A stretch of DNA of 64,000 nt from Acidobacteriota bacterium (GTDB lineage: Bacteria; Acidobacteriota; Vicinamibacteria; Vicinamibacterales; SCN-69-37), in assembly GCA_020853395.1 (NCBI GenBank), contig JADYYY010000019.1:186001-250000 (forward strand), given 5' to 3'. Positions 24,778-32,542 of this stretch are shown here, piece by piece; the first letter of the stretch is position 1, and every line of letters starts with the position of its first letter. Below the pieces are notes generated by a model. It made no database searches. It was not told the origin of the DNA and saw only the letters and a list, made by a program, of their open reading frames with translations. Made by a program: the position numbers and the translations under genes.

Positions 24778-25721
24778 CATGCCATGACTGGACGAACTGC
24801 ACGGTCACCGAAGCCCGTGCGCTCGTCGATGCCGAGATCGCGGCGTGGCTCGCCGAGCTGAGCTGGGACGTCCGCGAGTCCTGGCGCGTGATCGAGCCGG
24901 CGCGCCGCGCGGGCCAGTTGCCGGGCTTCGTCGTGCGCGATCGCCATGGCCGGCCGGTGGCGTGGGCTGCCTGCACGATGGTGGCGCGGGCGTGGCACGT
25001 CTTCGCGTTGTCGGCAGCGGAGCGCGAGGCCGCGACGCTGCTCGTCGACGCGATCGCCGTCGCGGCCGGCCTGGCCGGCGCCGCGCGCATCGTCTTCTCC
25101 GTCCGCGACTCGACGCCGGCGCTCGCCCCGGTGCTCGCGTCGCGCGGCTACCGCGTGGAGCGCTATCGGTACCTGATGAAACCGCTCGCGGATGCCGGCG
25201 GGCCCGCGCCTGCGGCGGGCCGATGGATCGCCGGCACCGGGCCGATGGCGCGTTTGTGCGCGCGAGCCTATCGCGCCGCGCCCGGCGTGAGGGCGTTCGC
25301 GATGGAGGACACGCCCGAATCGTGGGACGAGTACGTTCACGGGCTCGTGACGACCGACGGTTGCGGCCGGTTCGCGCGAGACCTCAGCGACGTCGTGGCC
25401 CGAGAGGACGGCGAGCTCGACGCGGCCGTGCTGGTCACGCGCCTCGGGCCCGGCACGATCCACATCGCGCAGCTCGCCGTCGATCCGGTCGCGCAAGGCC
25501 GCGGAATCGGGCGCGCGCTCGTCGGCGCGGTCGAGCGCCGCGGCGCGGCGGCCGGCGCGCACGCCCTCACGCTGCTCGTCGCCGCGTCGAACGTTCCCGC
25601 GGCGCGGCTGTACGAAGCGCGTGGGTTTCGCGACCGCGCGTCGTTCGTCGTCGCGACGCGTCAGCCCAGCTTGTCGACCAGCTTGGCGCTGCCGATGGGC
25701 GGCGCCAGCACGCGCCGGTAG
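24774..25721 (+). CDS. GNAT-family N-acetyltransferase with two GNAT-like halves
   Basis: This 315-residue protein begins with GTG inside the csrA stop. The N-terminal half looks like a degenerate GNAT domain with no clear acetyl-CoA loop. The C-terminal half has the acetyl-CoA motif AQLAVDPVAQGRGIGRALV and the usual NVPAARLYEARGF. The substrate cannot be told from sequence. It could serve sugar N-acetylation for flagellin glycosylation (the step done by PseH), because other genes of such a pathway lie 5 kb downstream and no other acetyltransferase is seen; this is speculative. Its last 61 bp overlap the convergent FliT-like gene. Confidence 0.85.
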   Translation: MTCHDWTNCTVTEARALVDAEIAAWLAELSWDVRESWRVIEPARRAGQLPGFVVRDRHGRPVAWAACTMVARAWHVFALSAAEREAATLLVDAIAVAAGLAGAARIVFSVRDSTPALAPVLASRGYRVERYRYLMKPLADAGGPAPAAGRWIAGTGPMARLCARAYRAAPGVRAFAMEDTPESWDEYVHGLVTTDGCGRFARDLSDVVAREDGELDAAVLVTRLGPGTIHIAQLAVDPVAQGRGIGRALVGAVERRGAAAGAHALTLLVAASNVPAARLYEARGFRDRASFVVATRQPSLSTSLALPMGGASTRR

Positions 25722-26134
25722 GCGGCGAGCGTGGTCTCGCCGCGATCGAGCCCCGCCACCGCGCTCCGGCGTGCCAGCTCGGCATTGGCCAGGTCGGCCA
25801 TCGACTGCTGATCGGTCGCGAGGATGGCCTCGACGAGCTGCGTCGCCTCGCGATGCCGCTCCGCGACCTCGTCGTAGCCGGCGAGCGTCTTGGCCACGTC
25901 GCGGGCGTCGACCAGCACCTGCCGCACGTTGCGCAGGTGCGTTTCGATCGTCACCAGGCTGCGCATGATGCGATCCCGCGCGTCGGCGGCCTCCGAGAAC
26001 GCGGGGAAGTTGCCGGCGCGCGAGACGGTCTGCTGATCCTGCGCGATCGTCGCGAGCTCGCGGAGCAGCGTCAGTTCGGCCTCGATGCCGGCGCGATACT
26101 CCTGCAGCAGCCGGGCCAGCTCGTCGGCCGTCAC
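25661..26134 (-). CDS. FliT/FlgN-like helical chaperone
   Basis: This 157-residue, wholly helical protein is the last gene of the fliC-fliD-fliS set and overlaps fliS by 4 bp. It starts MTADELARLLQEYRAGIEAEL and has long heptad-patterned helices but no membrane segment. Position after fliS and helical composition fit FliT, the FliD chaperone, although it is longer than enteric FliT (about 120 residues). A second FlgN-family protein is the alternative. It converges on, and overlaps, the acetyltransferase gene. Confidence 0.6.
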   Translation of the reverse strand: MTADELARLLQEYRAGIEAELTLLRELATIAQDQQTVSRAGNFPAFSEAADARDRIMRSLVTIETHLRNVRQVLVDARDVAKTLAGYDEVAERHREATQLVEAILATDQQSMADLANAELARRSAVAGLDRGETTLAAYRRVLAPPIGSAKLVDKLG

Positions 26135-26538
26135 GCCTCGCCCCGCGGCGCCGGCCCTGCGGCGATCTGACGCCAGCCGTCGCGCAGGATCTCGAGCACG
26201 CGGTGCACTTCGGCGATGGGCGCCGCTTCCTGCCGCACGGTGGCGTCGGTGAGCCGCAGGGTCATCCAGGAATAGAGACGATCCAGCTCGGCCGCGATGG
26301 CGCCGCCCGCCTCGAGGTTCAGCGTGCCCTGCAGCTCGTCGATGATCGCCAGCGTTCGCGACACGGCGTTCCGGCGCGCGGCGATGTCGCGGCGCGCGGC
26401 CGCCTCCGCGGCGACCGCGGCGTGGCGGACCGCGGCGTCGTAGAGCATGGCGGTCAGCTCGAGCGGCGTGCGCGACCGCACGTGCGTCGCGAGGTAGCGC
26501 TGCGCCGCCTGATCGACGGGCGTGGTCGTCACGGCCAC
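26131..26538 (-). CDS. fliS: FliS, flagellin export chaperone
   Basis: FliS binds the C-terminus of flagellin in the cytoplasm. The 135-residue product has the family pattern AAQRYLATHVRSRTPLELTAMLYDAAVRH, then LQGTLNLEAGGAIAAELDRLYSWMTLRL. The usual N-terminal YxxN motif is changed to YLAT. It lies 2 bp after fliD and 4 bp into the next gene. Confidence 0.93.
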   Translation of the reverse strand: MAVTTTPVDQAAQRYLATHVRSRTPLELTAMLYDAAVRHAAVAAEAAARRDIAARRNAVSRTLAIIDELQGTLNLEAGGAIAAELDRLYSWMTLRLTDATVRQEAAPIAEVHRVLEILRDGWRQIAAGPAPRGEA

Positions 26539-26540
26539 GA

Positions 26541-27902
26541 TCAGAGTCCTCCGAGCGACGAGGAGAGGCTGGCGAGCGATCCGGACTGGCTGCTCAGCCG
26601 CGACATGGCCGCGTCGGCTTCCGTGAACTGCTGCTGCAGGCTCGCGCGTTGAAGGGCGAGCCGCGACTGGAGCGCGGCGATCTGGTCGTCCATCGCCGTG
26701 ATCTGGCGCGTGAGCCGATCCTTCATGCCGGAGATCAGCCCCGTCGTCGCCGAGTAGTCGTCGAGCGCCGACTGCACGGCCTGGAACGCGCCGCCGCTGC
26801 CGGCGAACAGCGAGCGCACCGCGTCGGGATCCTGATCGAACGCCTCCTGGAACCGCGACCGGTTCAACTGGAGCGTGCCGTTCGTCGTGAACTCCACGCC
26901 GACCTCGGCGAGCCGCGTGAACGTGCCGCTGCCGTACGCGCCCGTCACGGCGGCGCGGAGCGTGTTCCGGAGCTGGCGCGACAGCGGATCGCGGCCGATG
27001 CTGCCCGCGTCGCCCTGGCCGGCCGAGACGCGCTGGGTCTCGAGGAACTTGATGACGGTGTTGAATCCAGACACGAAGTTGTCGAGCCGCGAGGCGAGCG
27101 CGTCGCTGTCCGGCGCGATCGTCAGGTCGACGGTCGTGGCCGGATCCTTCTTCGAGACCGTGACCGTGACGCCGGGCAGGAGCTCCTCGAAGCTGTTCGA
27201 GGTGCTCGTGACCTCGATGTTGTTGATCGTGATGGCCGCGTCGCTGGCGCCGACCGCGTTGTCCGCCGGCGAATCGCCCGACACGCCGTCCTGGTCGGCG
27301 TCGCCGAACGTGAGGCCCGTGCCGCCCGTGAGCGCGTTGGTGATCGTGAACCCGTTCGCCGCGCCCGTCAGGTTGCTCGTGAGCGTCAGCCGATAGGCGT
27401 TGGGGCCGGTCCGAATCACGGCGGCCGTCACGGGGATGTCGGCCGTGCCGTTGATCGCCTGCGCGAGCTGCGAGAGCGTGACGTCGCCGGCGATCGCCAC
27501 GTCGACGCCGCCAATCGTCAGCGTGCCGCCGGACGCCACGATGGTCGTGCCGGCATCCGGCGCGGCCGTGGCGGAGGCCGTCACCTGCGCCCGCGCCAGC
27601 TCGTGCACGACGATGCTGTATTGGCCCGGCGTCGCGCCGCCGGTCACCGTGGCCGAGACCGCGGCGTCCGACGAGAGGCCGGCCAGGGTCGAAATCGAGG
27701 AGAGGCTGCTCAGCGAGCTCGCGGCCGACTGCAGGGTCGAGACGTTCGCGTCGAGCGTCTCGAAGCTCGAGACCTGCGAGCGGAGCGCCTTCTGCCGGTC
27801 CTGCAGCGCCGTCAGCGGCTGGCTGGCCTGCTGCATCAGCGCGTTCAACACGAGGTTGAAGTCGATGTTGTTGAAGCCGCTGAAGGTGATCGGTGAGCTC
27901 AC
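26541..27902 (-). CDS. fliD: FliD, filament cap protein
   Basis: FliD caps the filament and folds incoming flagellin. The 453-residue protein starts with GTG behind GGAGGAAAGG. It has the N-terminal D0 pattern (FNNIDFNLVLNALMQQASQPL, in part), a central LNINNIEVTS-like segment (ITINNIEVTSTSNSFEELLPG in part) followed by VTVTVSKKDP. The C-terminal coiled coil is KDRLTRQITAMDDQIAALQ, ending in LQQQFTEADAAMSRLSSQ. Size and both terminal domains are normal. Confidence 0.95.
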   Translation of the reverse strand: MSSPITFSGFNNIDFNLVLNALMQQASQPLTALQDRQKALRSQVSSFETLDANVSTLQSAASSLSSLSSISTLAGLSSDAAVSATVTGGATPGQYSIVVHELARAQVTASATAAPDAGTTIVASGGTLTIGGVDVAIAGDVTLSQLAQAINGTADIPVTAAVIRTGPNAYRLTLTSNLTGAANGFTITNALTGGTGLTFGDADQDGVSGDSPADNAVGASDAAITINNIEVTSTSNSFEELLPGVTVTVSKKDPATTVDLTIAPDSDALASRLDNFVSGFNTVIKFLETQRVSAGQGDAGSIGRDPLSRQLRNTLRAAVTGAYGSGTFTRLAEVGVEFTTNGTLQLNRSRFQEAFDQDPDAVRSLFAGSGGAFQAVQSALDDYSATTGLISGMKDRLTRQITAMDDQIAALQSRLALQRASLQQQFTEADAAMSRLSSQSGSLASLSSSLGGL

Positions 27903-27938
27903 GCGCCGTTCCTTTCCTCCGCCGGTGTGCAGAAGAAC

Positions 27939-27965
27939 GGCGGCAGGCCCCGAGGGCCCGCCGCC
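27939..27965 (-). terminator. hairpin between fliC and fliD
   Basis: GGCGGCAGGCCC (27939-27950) and GGGCCCGCCGCC (27954-27965) form a 12-bp stem with a single A-C mismatch and a CGA loop. On the minus strand it is followed by TTCTTC, a poor U-tract. It lies 74 bp after the fliC stop and 36 bp before fliD, so it could end most fliC transcripts while allowing some read-through into fliD-fliS, or protect the abundant fliC mRNA from 3' decay. Confidence 0.6.
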
Positions 27966-28038
27966 GGCATGTGCAGTTCAGTGAAGGACGACGTCCACTC
28001 GGGACCTGTCGTGCCTATCGCACCGGTCGTACTGGTGC

Positions 28039-28839
28039 TTATCGGAGCAACGAGAGCACCGCGCCACTCTGCGAGTTCGCCTGCGCGAGGGCGGCGATGC
28101 CGGCCTGCGTCAGGATGCTGTAGCGCGTCATGTTGGCCGACTCCTCCGCGATGTTGGCATCGCGGATCCGGCTCTCGGCGGCCTTGTTGTTGACGATCTG
28201 CGACTGCGCCAGCGAGATGGCGAACTGCAGCCGGTTCTGGATCGTGCCGACGGTCGCCTGGGCGGACCCGAGGCTCGACACGGCGCTGGCGATCGTCGCG
28301 ACGGCCGTCGCCGCGTTGGCCGCGGTGTCGACCGCCAGGCTCCCGATCCCGAGCGCGGACGCGTTCGCGGCCGCGATGGTGCCGCCGATCACGCCGTCGC
28401 CACCGCTGTTGCTCACGAACACCGAGAAGCCCTGGCTCGTGTCGAGCCCGGCCACGGCCGCCTCGCGGTCGATTTCCGCGATGACGTCCTGGAACTCCGC
28501 GTCGAGGACCGTGCGGTCCACCGACGAGGATCCCGACGCCGACTGGGTGGCCAGCGTGGAGAGACGATCGAGCAGCGTGGAGATGTTGTTGAGCGCGCCG
28601 TCCTTGATCTGCAGGTTCGAGAGGCCGTCGCCCGCGTTGCGGATGCCCTGCTGCAACACCGCCTGCTCCGACCGGTACGCGTTCGCCACGACCAGGCCGG
28701 CCGCGTCGTCGCCCGATCGGTTGATGCGATAGCCGCTCGAGAGGCGCTCGAGCGCCTTCTGCAGACCGATGTTCGTCGTGCTCAGGTTCGCCTGGGCGTT
28801 GATCGCCGAGACGTTCGAAACCACTGAAAACGAAGCCAT
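28039..28839 (-). CDS. fliC: flagellin, small form
   Basis: This is the filament subunit. The 266-residue protein consists nearly only of the conserved D0/D1 domains. The N-terminal part runs from INAQANLSTTNIGLQKALERL through SSGYRINRSGDDAAGL; the C-terminal part has IRDANIAEESANMTRYSILTQAG and ends QSGAVLSLLR. The variable domain is only ~60 residues long, rich in Gly, Ala, Ser and Thr, and holds several Ser/Thr that could be glycosylated. The ATG is preceded by AGGGAGGA. A sigma-28 promoter and a GGA-loop hairpin lie in the upstream 107 bp. Confidence 0.97.
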   Translation of the reverse strand: MASFSVVSNVSAINAQANLSTTNIGLQKALERLSSGYRINRSGDDAAGLVVANAYRSEQAVLQQGIRNAGDGLSNLQIKDGALNNISTLLDRLSTLATQSASGSSSVDRTVLDAEFQDVIAEIDREAAVAGLDTSQGFSVFVSNSGGDGVIGGTIAAANASALGIGSLAVDTAANAATAVATIASAVSSLGSAQATVGTIQNRLQFAISLAQSQIVNNKAAESRIRDANIAEESANMTRYSILTQAGIAALAQANSQSGAVLSLLR

Positions 28840-28866
28840 GTCACTGTCCTCCCTGAAGGGTTCACA

Positions 28867-28882
28867 CCGGCGTCCTTGCCGG
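28867..28882 (-). promoter_or_regulatory. candidate CsrA-binding hairpin in the fliC leader
   Basis: On the minus strand CCGGC and GCCGG form a perfect 5-bp stem that presents AAGGAC in a six-base loop, the classic geometry of a CsrA target (ANGGA in a hairpin loop). It lies about 28 nt upstream of the start codon. A second GGA is within the ribosome binding sequence (28847-28854). Two sites, one on the Shine-Dalgarno, are what CsrA uses to repress flagellin in Bacillus. Assignment here is inference from pattern and from the nearby fliW-csrA pair. Confidence 0.6.
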
Positions 28883-28919
28883 CCGGCCTGGCCGAATCCA
28901 GGGCCAGGACGCAGCCCAG

Positions 28920-28946
28920 TAATCGGGGGCCCGACACGTTTCTTGA
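28920..28946 (-). promoter_or_regulatory. sigma-28 promoter of fliC
   Basis: On the minus strand TCAAGAAA (28946-28939), an 11-bp spacer and CCCGATTA (28927-28920) form a FliA-type promoter. The -35 follows the TCAAG variant common outside enteric bacteria. The start site would be near 28913, giving a ~74-nt leader that contains the GGA-loop hairpin. Confidence 0.85.
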
Positions 28947-29000
28947 GCGTGCGCCGCGGCTGGCAGCGTTTTCGCCCTTCGTCCCGGTCAAGGAGGAGCG

Positions 29001-29591
29001 ATGTCGCTCGCGCTGTTCGTCCCGTCCCGCGATCGCAAGCGCGGCCCTGCGCAACGCCGTGCAGTTCCGATCGCGTTCCCGCCGCGTCAGCTCGCCGCCA
29101 CCGTCCCGGCGGTGACGGCTCACCGGACGCGCCGTGTCGGTTCGCCGGCCGGCCTGTCGTCCACCCCTCGGCTCGCCAGCGATCCCGTGTTCTACGAGAC
29201 CGCCGTGGCCGGCCTCGAGGCGCTGGCCGTCCTGGAGCGGCGCGGGCGCGACGTCGCGCACGACTTGCGGTGGCGCCATGCCGCGAGTGCGCGCACGGGC
29301 CTGCTGGAGCTGATCCACGGCGTTCAGGCGCTGGTGGCGCTCGCCACGACCGCCGCGGACGCGCGCGGCGACGACTTCGATCTCTTGAACGAGTCCGAGG
29401 GCTATGCGGCCGGCGAGCTCACGCGGCGAGCCGTGCACGAGCTGATCGCACGCCAGGCCACCGACGACTGGACCGCGCTCGCCGACGTGCTGGAGCGCGC
29501 CCTTCTGCCCGCGCTGCGCGCATGGCGTGCCGTGTTCGAAGCATTCCTGGATCCACAGTGCGATCCGGATCCTGGCGGGTGGGCCGCATGA
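29001..29591 (+). CDS. protein of unknown function next to flagellin
   Basis: I do not recognise this 196-residue protein. It begins with ATG after a strong AAGGAGGAG and is divergent from fliC, with 161 bp between the two starts. The first ~55 residues are basic and Pro/Ala rich and probably disordered. The rest is helical (ALAVLERRGRDVAHDLRW; LLELIHGVQALVALATTAAD) without membrane segments or cysteines. It is the first gene of the sugar/stator operon and its stop overlaps the next frame in an ATGA. A role in flagellin handling or modification is only suggested by position. Confidence 0.7.
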   Translation: MSLALFVPSRDRKRGPAQRRAVPIAFPPRQLAATVPAVTAHRTRRVGSPAGLSSTPRLASDPVFYETAVAGLEALAVLERRGRDVAHDLRWRHAASARTGLLELIHGVQALVALATTAADARGDDFDLLNESEGYAAGELTRRAVHELIARQATDDWTALADVLERALLPALRAWRAVFEAFLDPQCDPDPGGWAA

Positions 29592-29791
29592 ACGCGACGG
29601 CCTGGTCGCCCGCCGTGTCCTTCGTCTCTTCGTTCGTTATCGCGGACGCGATCGCCAGCGAGACATACCCGCAGCGGTGCGCTCGTCGCGTCGCAAACGC
29701 GCGGCGCCGCGCGCGGCTGCGATCGGCAGTGCCCGCAGACCTCCAGCCGAACAACATGATCAGCACGGCGCGCGAGGTGCTCGATGCGTAG
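29588..29791 (+). CDS. small protein of unknown function
   Basis: This 67-residue frame starts in an ATGA overlap with the previous gene and overlaps the PseG-like gene by 8 bp, exactly the coupling used throughout this operon; this is the main support for it being real. It has a mildly hydrophobic start (VSFVSSFVIADAIAS), an Arg-rich centre and a C-terminal PNNMISTAREVLDA. I know no family that matches. It could be a non-coding spacer that happens to be open. Confidence 0.45.
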   Translation: MNATAWSPAVSFVSSFVIADAIASETYPQRCARRVANARRRARLRSAVPADLQPNNMISTAREVLDA

Positions 29792-30794
29792 CGCGCGCCT
29801 CTTGTCGTCGACTCAGGTGCTGTTCGCGGCGGCCGCTGGCCCTCGCCTGGGGTTCGGGCACCTGGCGCGCTGCGGCGTGCTGGCAGGCGCCCTGCGCGTG
29901 CGCCCGCGCGTGATCCTTCGCGGATCGGCTTCGACCCGCCGCGATGCGCGCGCGATCGGCTGGCAGGTCTTCCGGCCGTTCTCGTCGGTGCTGCGAGGGC
30001 TCGGTCCCCACGGGCTCGACCTGCTCATCGTCGACGATCCCTCCACCGCCGAGGTCGAGGCCTGGGTTCGCCGGGCCCGCGCCGAGGGCGTCGCGGTCGT
30101 CTCCGTCCGCGATCTGGGCGCGAGCGGCGGCGGCGCGGATCTCACCGTCGACGGCACGTTCGTGACGCCGCGCGCCGACGGCACCGAGCTGCGCGGCCCC
30201 TCCTTCGCGATCCTCGATCCCGTCATCGCCGACCTGCGGCGCCATCCGCTCGTGAGGCACCCGCACCGCGTGCTCGTCGCGCTCGGCGGCGGTGCCTACG
30301 TCCGCAGCACCGGCGTGGCGATCGCCGAGCGGCTTCGAAGCGCCGCGCCGTACGTGCACGTCGATCTCGCGCCGGGGTTCACGGGCGGCACGCTGCCGGC
30401 GCTCCCGGCCGGCTGCCGGTGGATCGAGGCGCACACGCTGCGGCGATCGCTCGCCGTCGCGTCGGTCGTGATCGTCGCCGGCGGCATGACGCTCTTCGAG
30501 GCGATGGCCCTCGGCACGCCGGCCGTCACGCTCGCGCTGAACGAAGCGCAGCACGTCACGACGCGGCGCGCCGCGGCCCGCGGCGCGGCCATCGACGGCG
30601 GCCGGCTCGACGCCGGCGCGCCGGCCCGTCTCGCCGGGGAGGTCGCCGCGCTCCTGGCAGCGCCCGCGCGCGCCGCAGCGCTCGCCACCGCGGCGCAGCA
30701 GGTCGTGGACGGCCGCGGCGTCGCGCGCGTCGTGCAGCACATCACGGCGCTCCGTCACCGGCACGCCGGACGACGAGGACGTCATGCCGCGTGA
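29784..30794 (+). CDS. PseG/SpsG-like nucleotide-sugar hydrolase
   Basis: PseG removes UDP from UDP-2,4-diacetamido-2,4,6-trideoxy-L-altrose to give the free sugar used for pseudaminic acid; SpsG is the spore-coat relative. The 336-residue protein has the N-terminal motif GFGHLARC (residues 23-30; His26 corresponds to the catalytic His of PseG). It also has a central LLIVDDPS and the C-terminal nucleotide-binding pattern VVIVAGGMTLFEAMALGTPAV of the GT-B fold. The family is clear; the exact sugar isomer is not. Confidence 0.8.
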   Translation: MRSARLLSSTQVLFAAAAGPRLGFGHLARCGVLAGALRVRPRVILRGSASTRRDARAIGWQVFRPFSSVLRGLGPHGLDLLIVDDPSTAEVEAWVRRARAEGVAVVSVRDLGASGGGADLTVDGTFVTPRADGTELRGPSFAILDPVIADLRRHPLVRHPHRVLVALGGGAYVRSTGVAIAERLRSAAPYVHVDLAPGFTGGTLPALPAGCRWIEAHTLRRSLAVASVVIVAGGMTLFEAMALGTPAVTLALNEAQHVTTRRAAARGAAIDGGRLDAGAPARLAGEVAALLAAPARAAALATAAQQVVDGRGVARVVQHITALRHRHAGRRGRHAA

Positions 30795-31473
30795 GCCGCG
30801 GGCGCTCGTCTTCGATCTCGACGACACGGTCTACCCGTATCGCCGCTTCGTGCGGAGCGGGTTCGCCGCCGTGGCGCGCCATCTCGCGACGGCAGCGCAG
30901 CTCGACGTCCGCGACGTCTTCGCCACGCTGATGCGGGCGTCGCGCCAGGGCGACCGCGGCGCGGAGCTGCAGGCGTGCCTCTGCGCGTACGGGCTGGAGC
31001 TCAGCCGCCTGCCGGCGCTGCTCGCCATCTTCAGAGGTCATCGGCCCCGCCTGACGCTTCCGGCCCACGTCGCCGCCACGCTGGCGGCGCTCCGCTCGTC
31101 CGGCTGGCGCCTCGGCGTGCTCACGAACGGATGGCCCGAGGTGCAGGCGCGGAAAGTCGACGCGCTCGGCTTGCGCTCGCGCGTGGACGGCATCGTCTTC
31201 GCGACCGAGCACGGGCCGGGCAAGCCCGATCCCGGCGCGTTCGCCGAGATCCTCCGCCAGCTCGACGTCGCCGCGCGCGGCGCCGTCTTCGTGGGTGACG
31301 ACGAGACGTGCGACGTCCGCGGCGCGCTGGCCGCCGGGCTCGGCGCGATCCATTTCACGCGCTGGCGCGCCTCGAGCGCGCGCAGCGCGGCCCACGCCAC
31401 GGTCGGCCGTTGGCCGCAGATTCCCGGCGCCGCCGCACAGGTCCTCGGAGCGAGACGTGCCCATGCCGCATAA
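30784..31473 (+). CDS. HAD-superfamily hydrolase
   Basis: This 229-residue protein has all four HAD motifs: FDLDDT with nucleophile Asp11 and Asp13, VLTNGW (motif II), the lysine in GPGKPDP (motif III) and VGDDETCDVRGALAAG (motif IV). An alpha-helical C1 cap lies between motifs I and II. In this operon a sugar-phosphate phosphatase is likely, for example to remove the phosphate after the PEP-dependent condensation or from a precursor, but NeuB-type enzymes release inorganic phosphate themselves, so the substrate stays open. Overlaps of 11 bp on both sides indicate coupling. Confidence 0.85.
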   Translation: MPREPRALVFDLDDTVYPYRRFVRSGFAAVARHLATAAQLDVRDVFATLMRASRQGDRGAELQACLCAYGLELSRLPALLAIFRGHRPRLTLPAHVAATLAALRSSGWRLGVLTNGWPEVQARKVDALGLRSRVDGIVFATEHGPGKPDPGAFAEILRQLDVAARGAVFVGDDETCDVRGALAAGLGAIHFTRWRASSARSAAHATVGRWPQIPGAAAQVLGARRAHAA

Positions 31474-32542
31474 CTCTCCAGCCATCGCCATCGCAGGACG
31501 CCGGGTGGCGTCCGACATGCCGCCGTTCGTGATCGCCGAGATCGGCATCAACCACGGCGGATCGCTCGAGCGGGCCCTCGCGCTCGTCGATGCAGCCGCG
31601 GCTGCCGGCGCACACGCCGTCAAGCTGCAGACCATCGTCGCGCGAGATCTCGTGGGGCCGGCGTGTCCCGCCCCCGCGCACGTCGGCGCCGCCTCGATGG
31701 TCGCGTTCTTCGAACGCTACGAGCTGGACGAAGCGGCGCACCGGTCCGTCGCCGCGCGCGCGCGAGCGCACGGGCTGGCGGTGATGTCGTCGCCGTTCTC
31801 CGAGCGCGCCGTCGACCTGCTCGAACGCGTCGGCGTCGACGCGTACAAGATCGCGAGCGGCGACCTCACGTGGGACCAGCTCATCGCGCGTTGCGCCGCC
31901 ACCGGCAAGCCGCTCGTGATGTCGACCGGGATGGCCTCGCTCGGCGAAGTGCAGCGGGCGCTCGACGTCGCGCACCTGGCCGGCGCCCGCGACGTCGCGC
32001 TCCTGCACTGCGTCTCGGCGTACCCAGTACCGGCCGGCAGCGAGAACCTGCGCGCGATCGAGACGCTGGCCGACGCGTGCGCCGTGCCGGTCGGCCTGTC
32101 GGATCACGGCCGCGACGCGTTCTCGTATCCGCTGGCGGTGGCGCTCGGGGCATCGCTCTACGAGCGGCACCTCGTCCTCGAGGGCGACGACGAGGCCGCC
32201 GACGCGGCGGTGTCGAGCACGCCGGCCGCGCTCGAGCGGGCGATCGCCGACGGCCGCCGTGCCTGGGCCGCCCGCGGCGACGGACGGAAGACCTGCCTCC
32301 CGGCGGAGGCGCCCAACCTCGTCGCGAGCCGGCGGTCGCTCTGCGCCGCGCGCGATCTCCCGGCCGGCACCGTGCTGACGCCCGACGACCTCGTCGCGCT
32401 TCGGCCGGCGACCGGCTATGCCCCCGCACTGCTGCTCGCGCTGTGCGGCCTGTCGCTCGCGCGGCCCGTGCCGCGCGGCACGCCCATCGTCGCCGCCCAC
32501 TTCGAGCGCCACGCGCTCATGGAGAACAGCCGTGTCGCTTAA
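31463..32542 (+). CDS. NeuB/PseI-family nonulosonic acid synthase
   Basis: NeuB-family enzymes condense phosphoenolpyruvate with a six-carbon amino sugar to a nine-carbon nonulosonic acid. The ATG at 31463 gives 359 residues of normal size. The TIM-barrel part shows FVIAEIGINHGGSLERAL, AVKLQT, VDAYKIASGDLTWDQL, KPLVMSTGMASLGEV, HCVSAYPVP and GLSDHG. The C-terminal antifreeze-like SAF domain starts about residue 290 (SLCAARDLPAGTVLTPDDL). Together with the PseG-like gene this indicates pseudaminic- or legionaminic-type sugar synthesis, probably for flagellin. Confidence 0.88.
   Translation: MPHNSPAIAIAGRRVASDMPPFVIAEIGINHGGSLERALALVDAAAAAGAHAVKLQTIVARDLVGPACPAPAHVGAASMVAFFERYELDEAAHRSVAARARAHGLAVMSSPFSERAVDLLERVGVDAYKIASGDLTWDQLIARCAATGKPLVMSTGMASLGEVQRALDVAHLAGARDVALLHCVSAYPVPAGSENLRAIETLADACAVPVGLSDHGRDAFSYPLAVALGASLYERHLVLEGDDEAADAAVSSTPAALERAIADGRRAWAARGDGRKTCLPAEAPNLVASRRSLCAARDLPAGTVLTPDDLVALRPATGYAPALLLALCGLSLARPVPRGTPIVAAHFERHALMENSRVA

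Noticed and set aside
28036-28043. TCCGATAA on the minus strand as a sigma-28 -10 before fliD
   Set aside because: It is the last codons of fliC (Leu-Arg-stop), and no T(A/C)AAG lies 11 bp upstream.
28769-29587. Long + strand open frame antisense to the fliC start and overlapping the 29001 gene
   Set aside because: Only its last part (from 29588) has a coupled start; the upstream portion is antisense to the conserved flagellin N-terminus and its leader.
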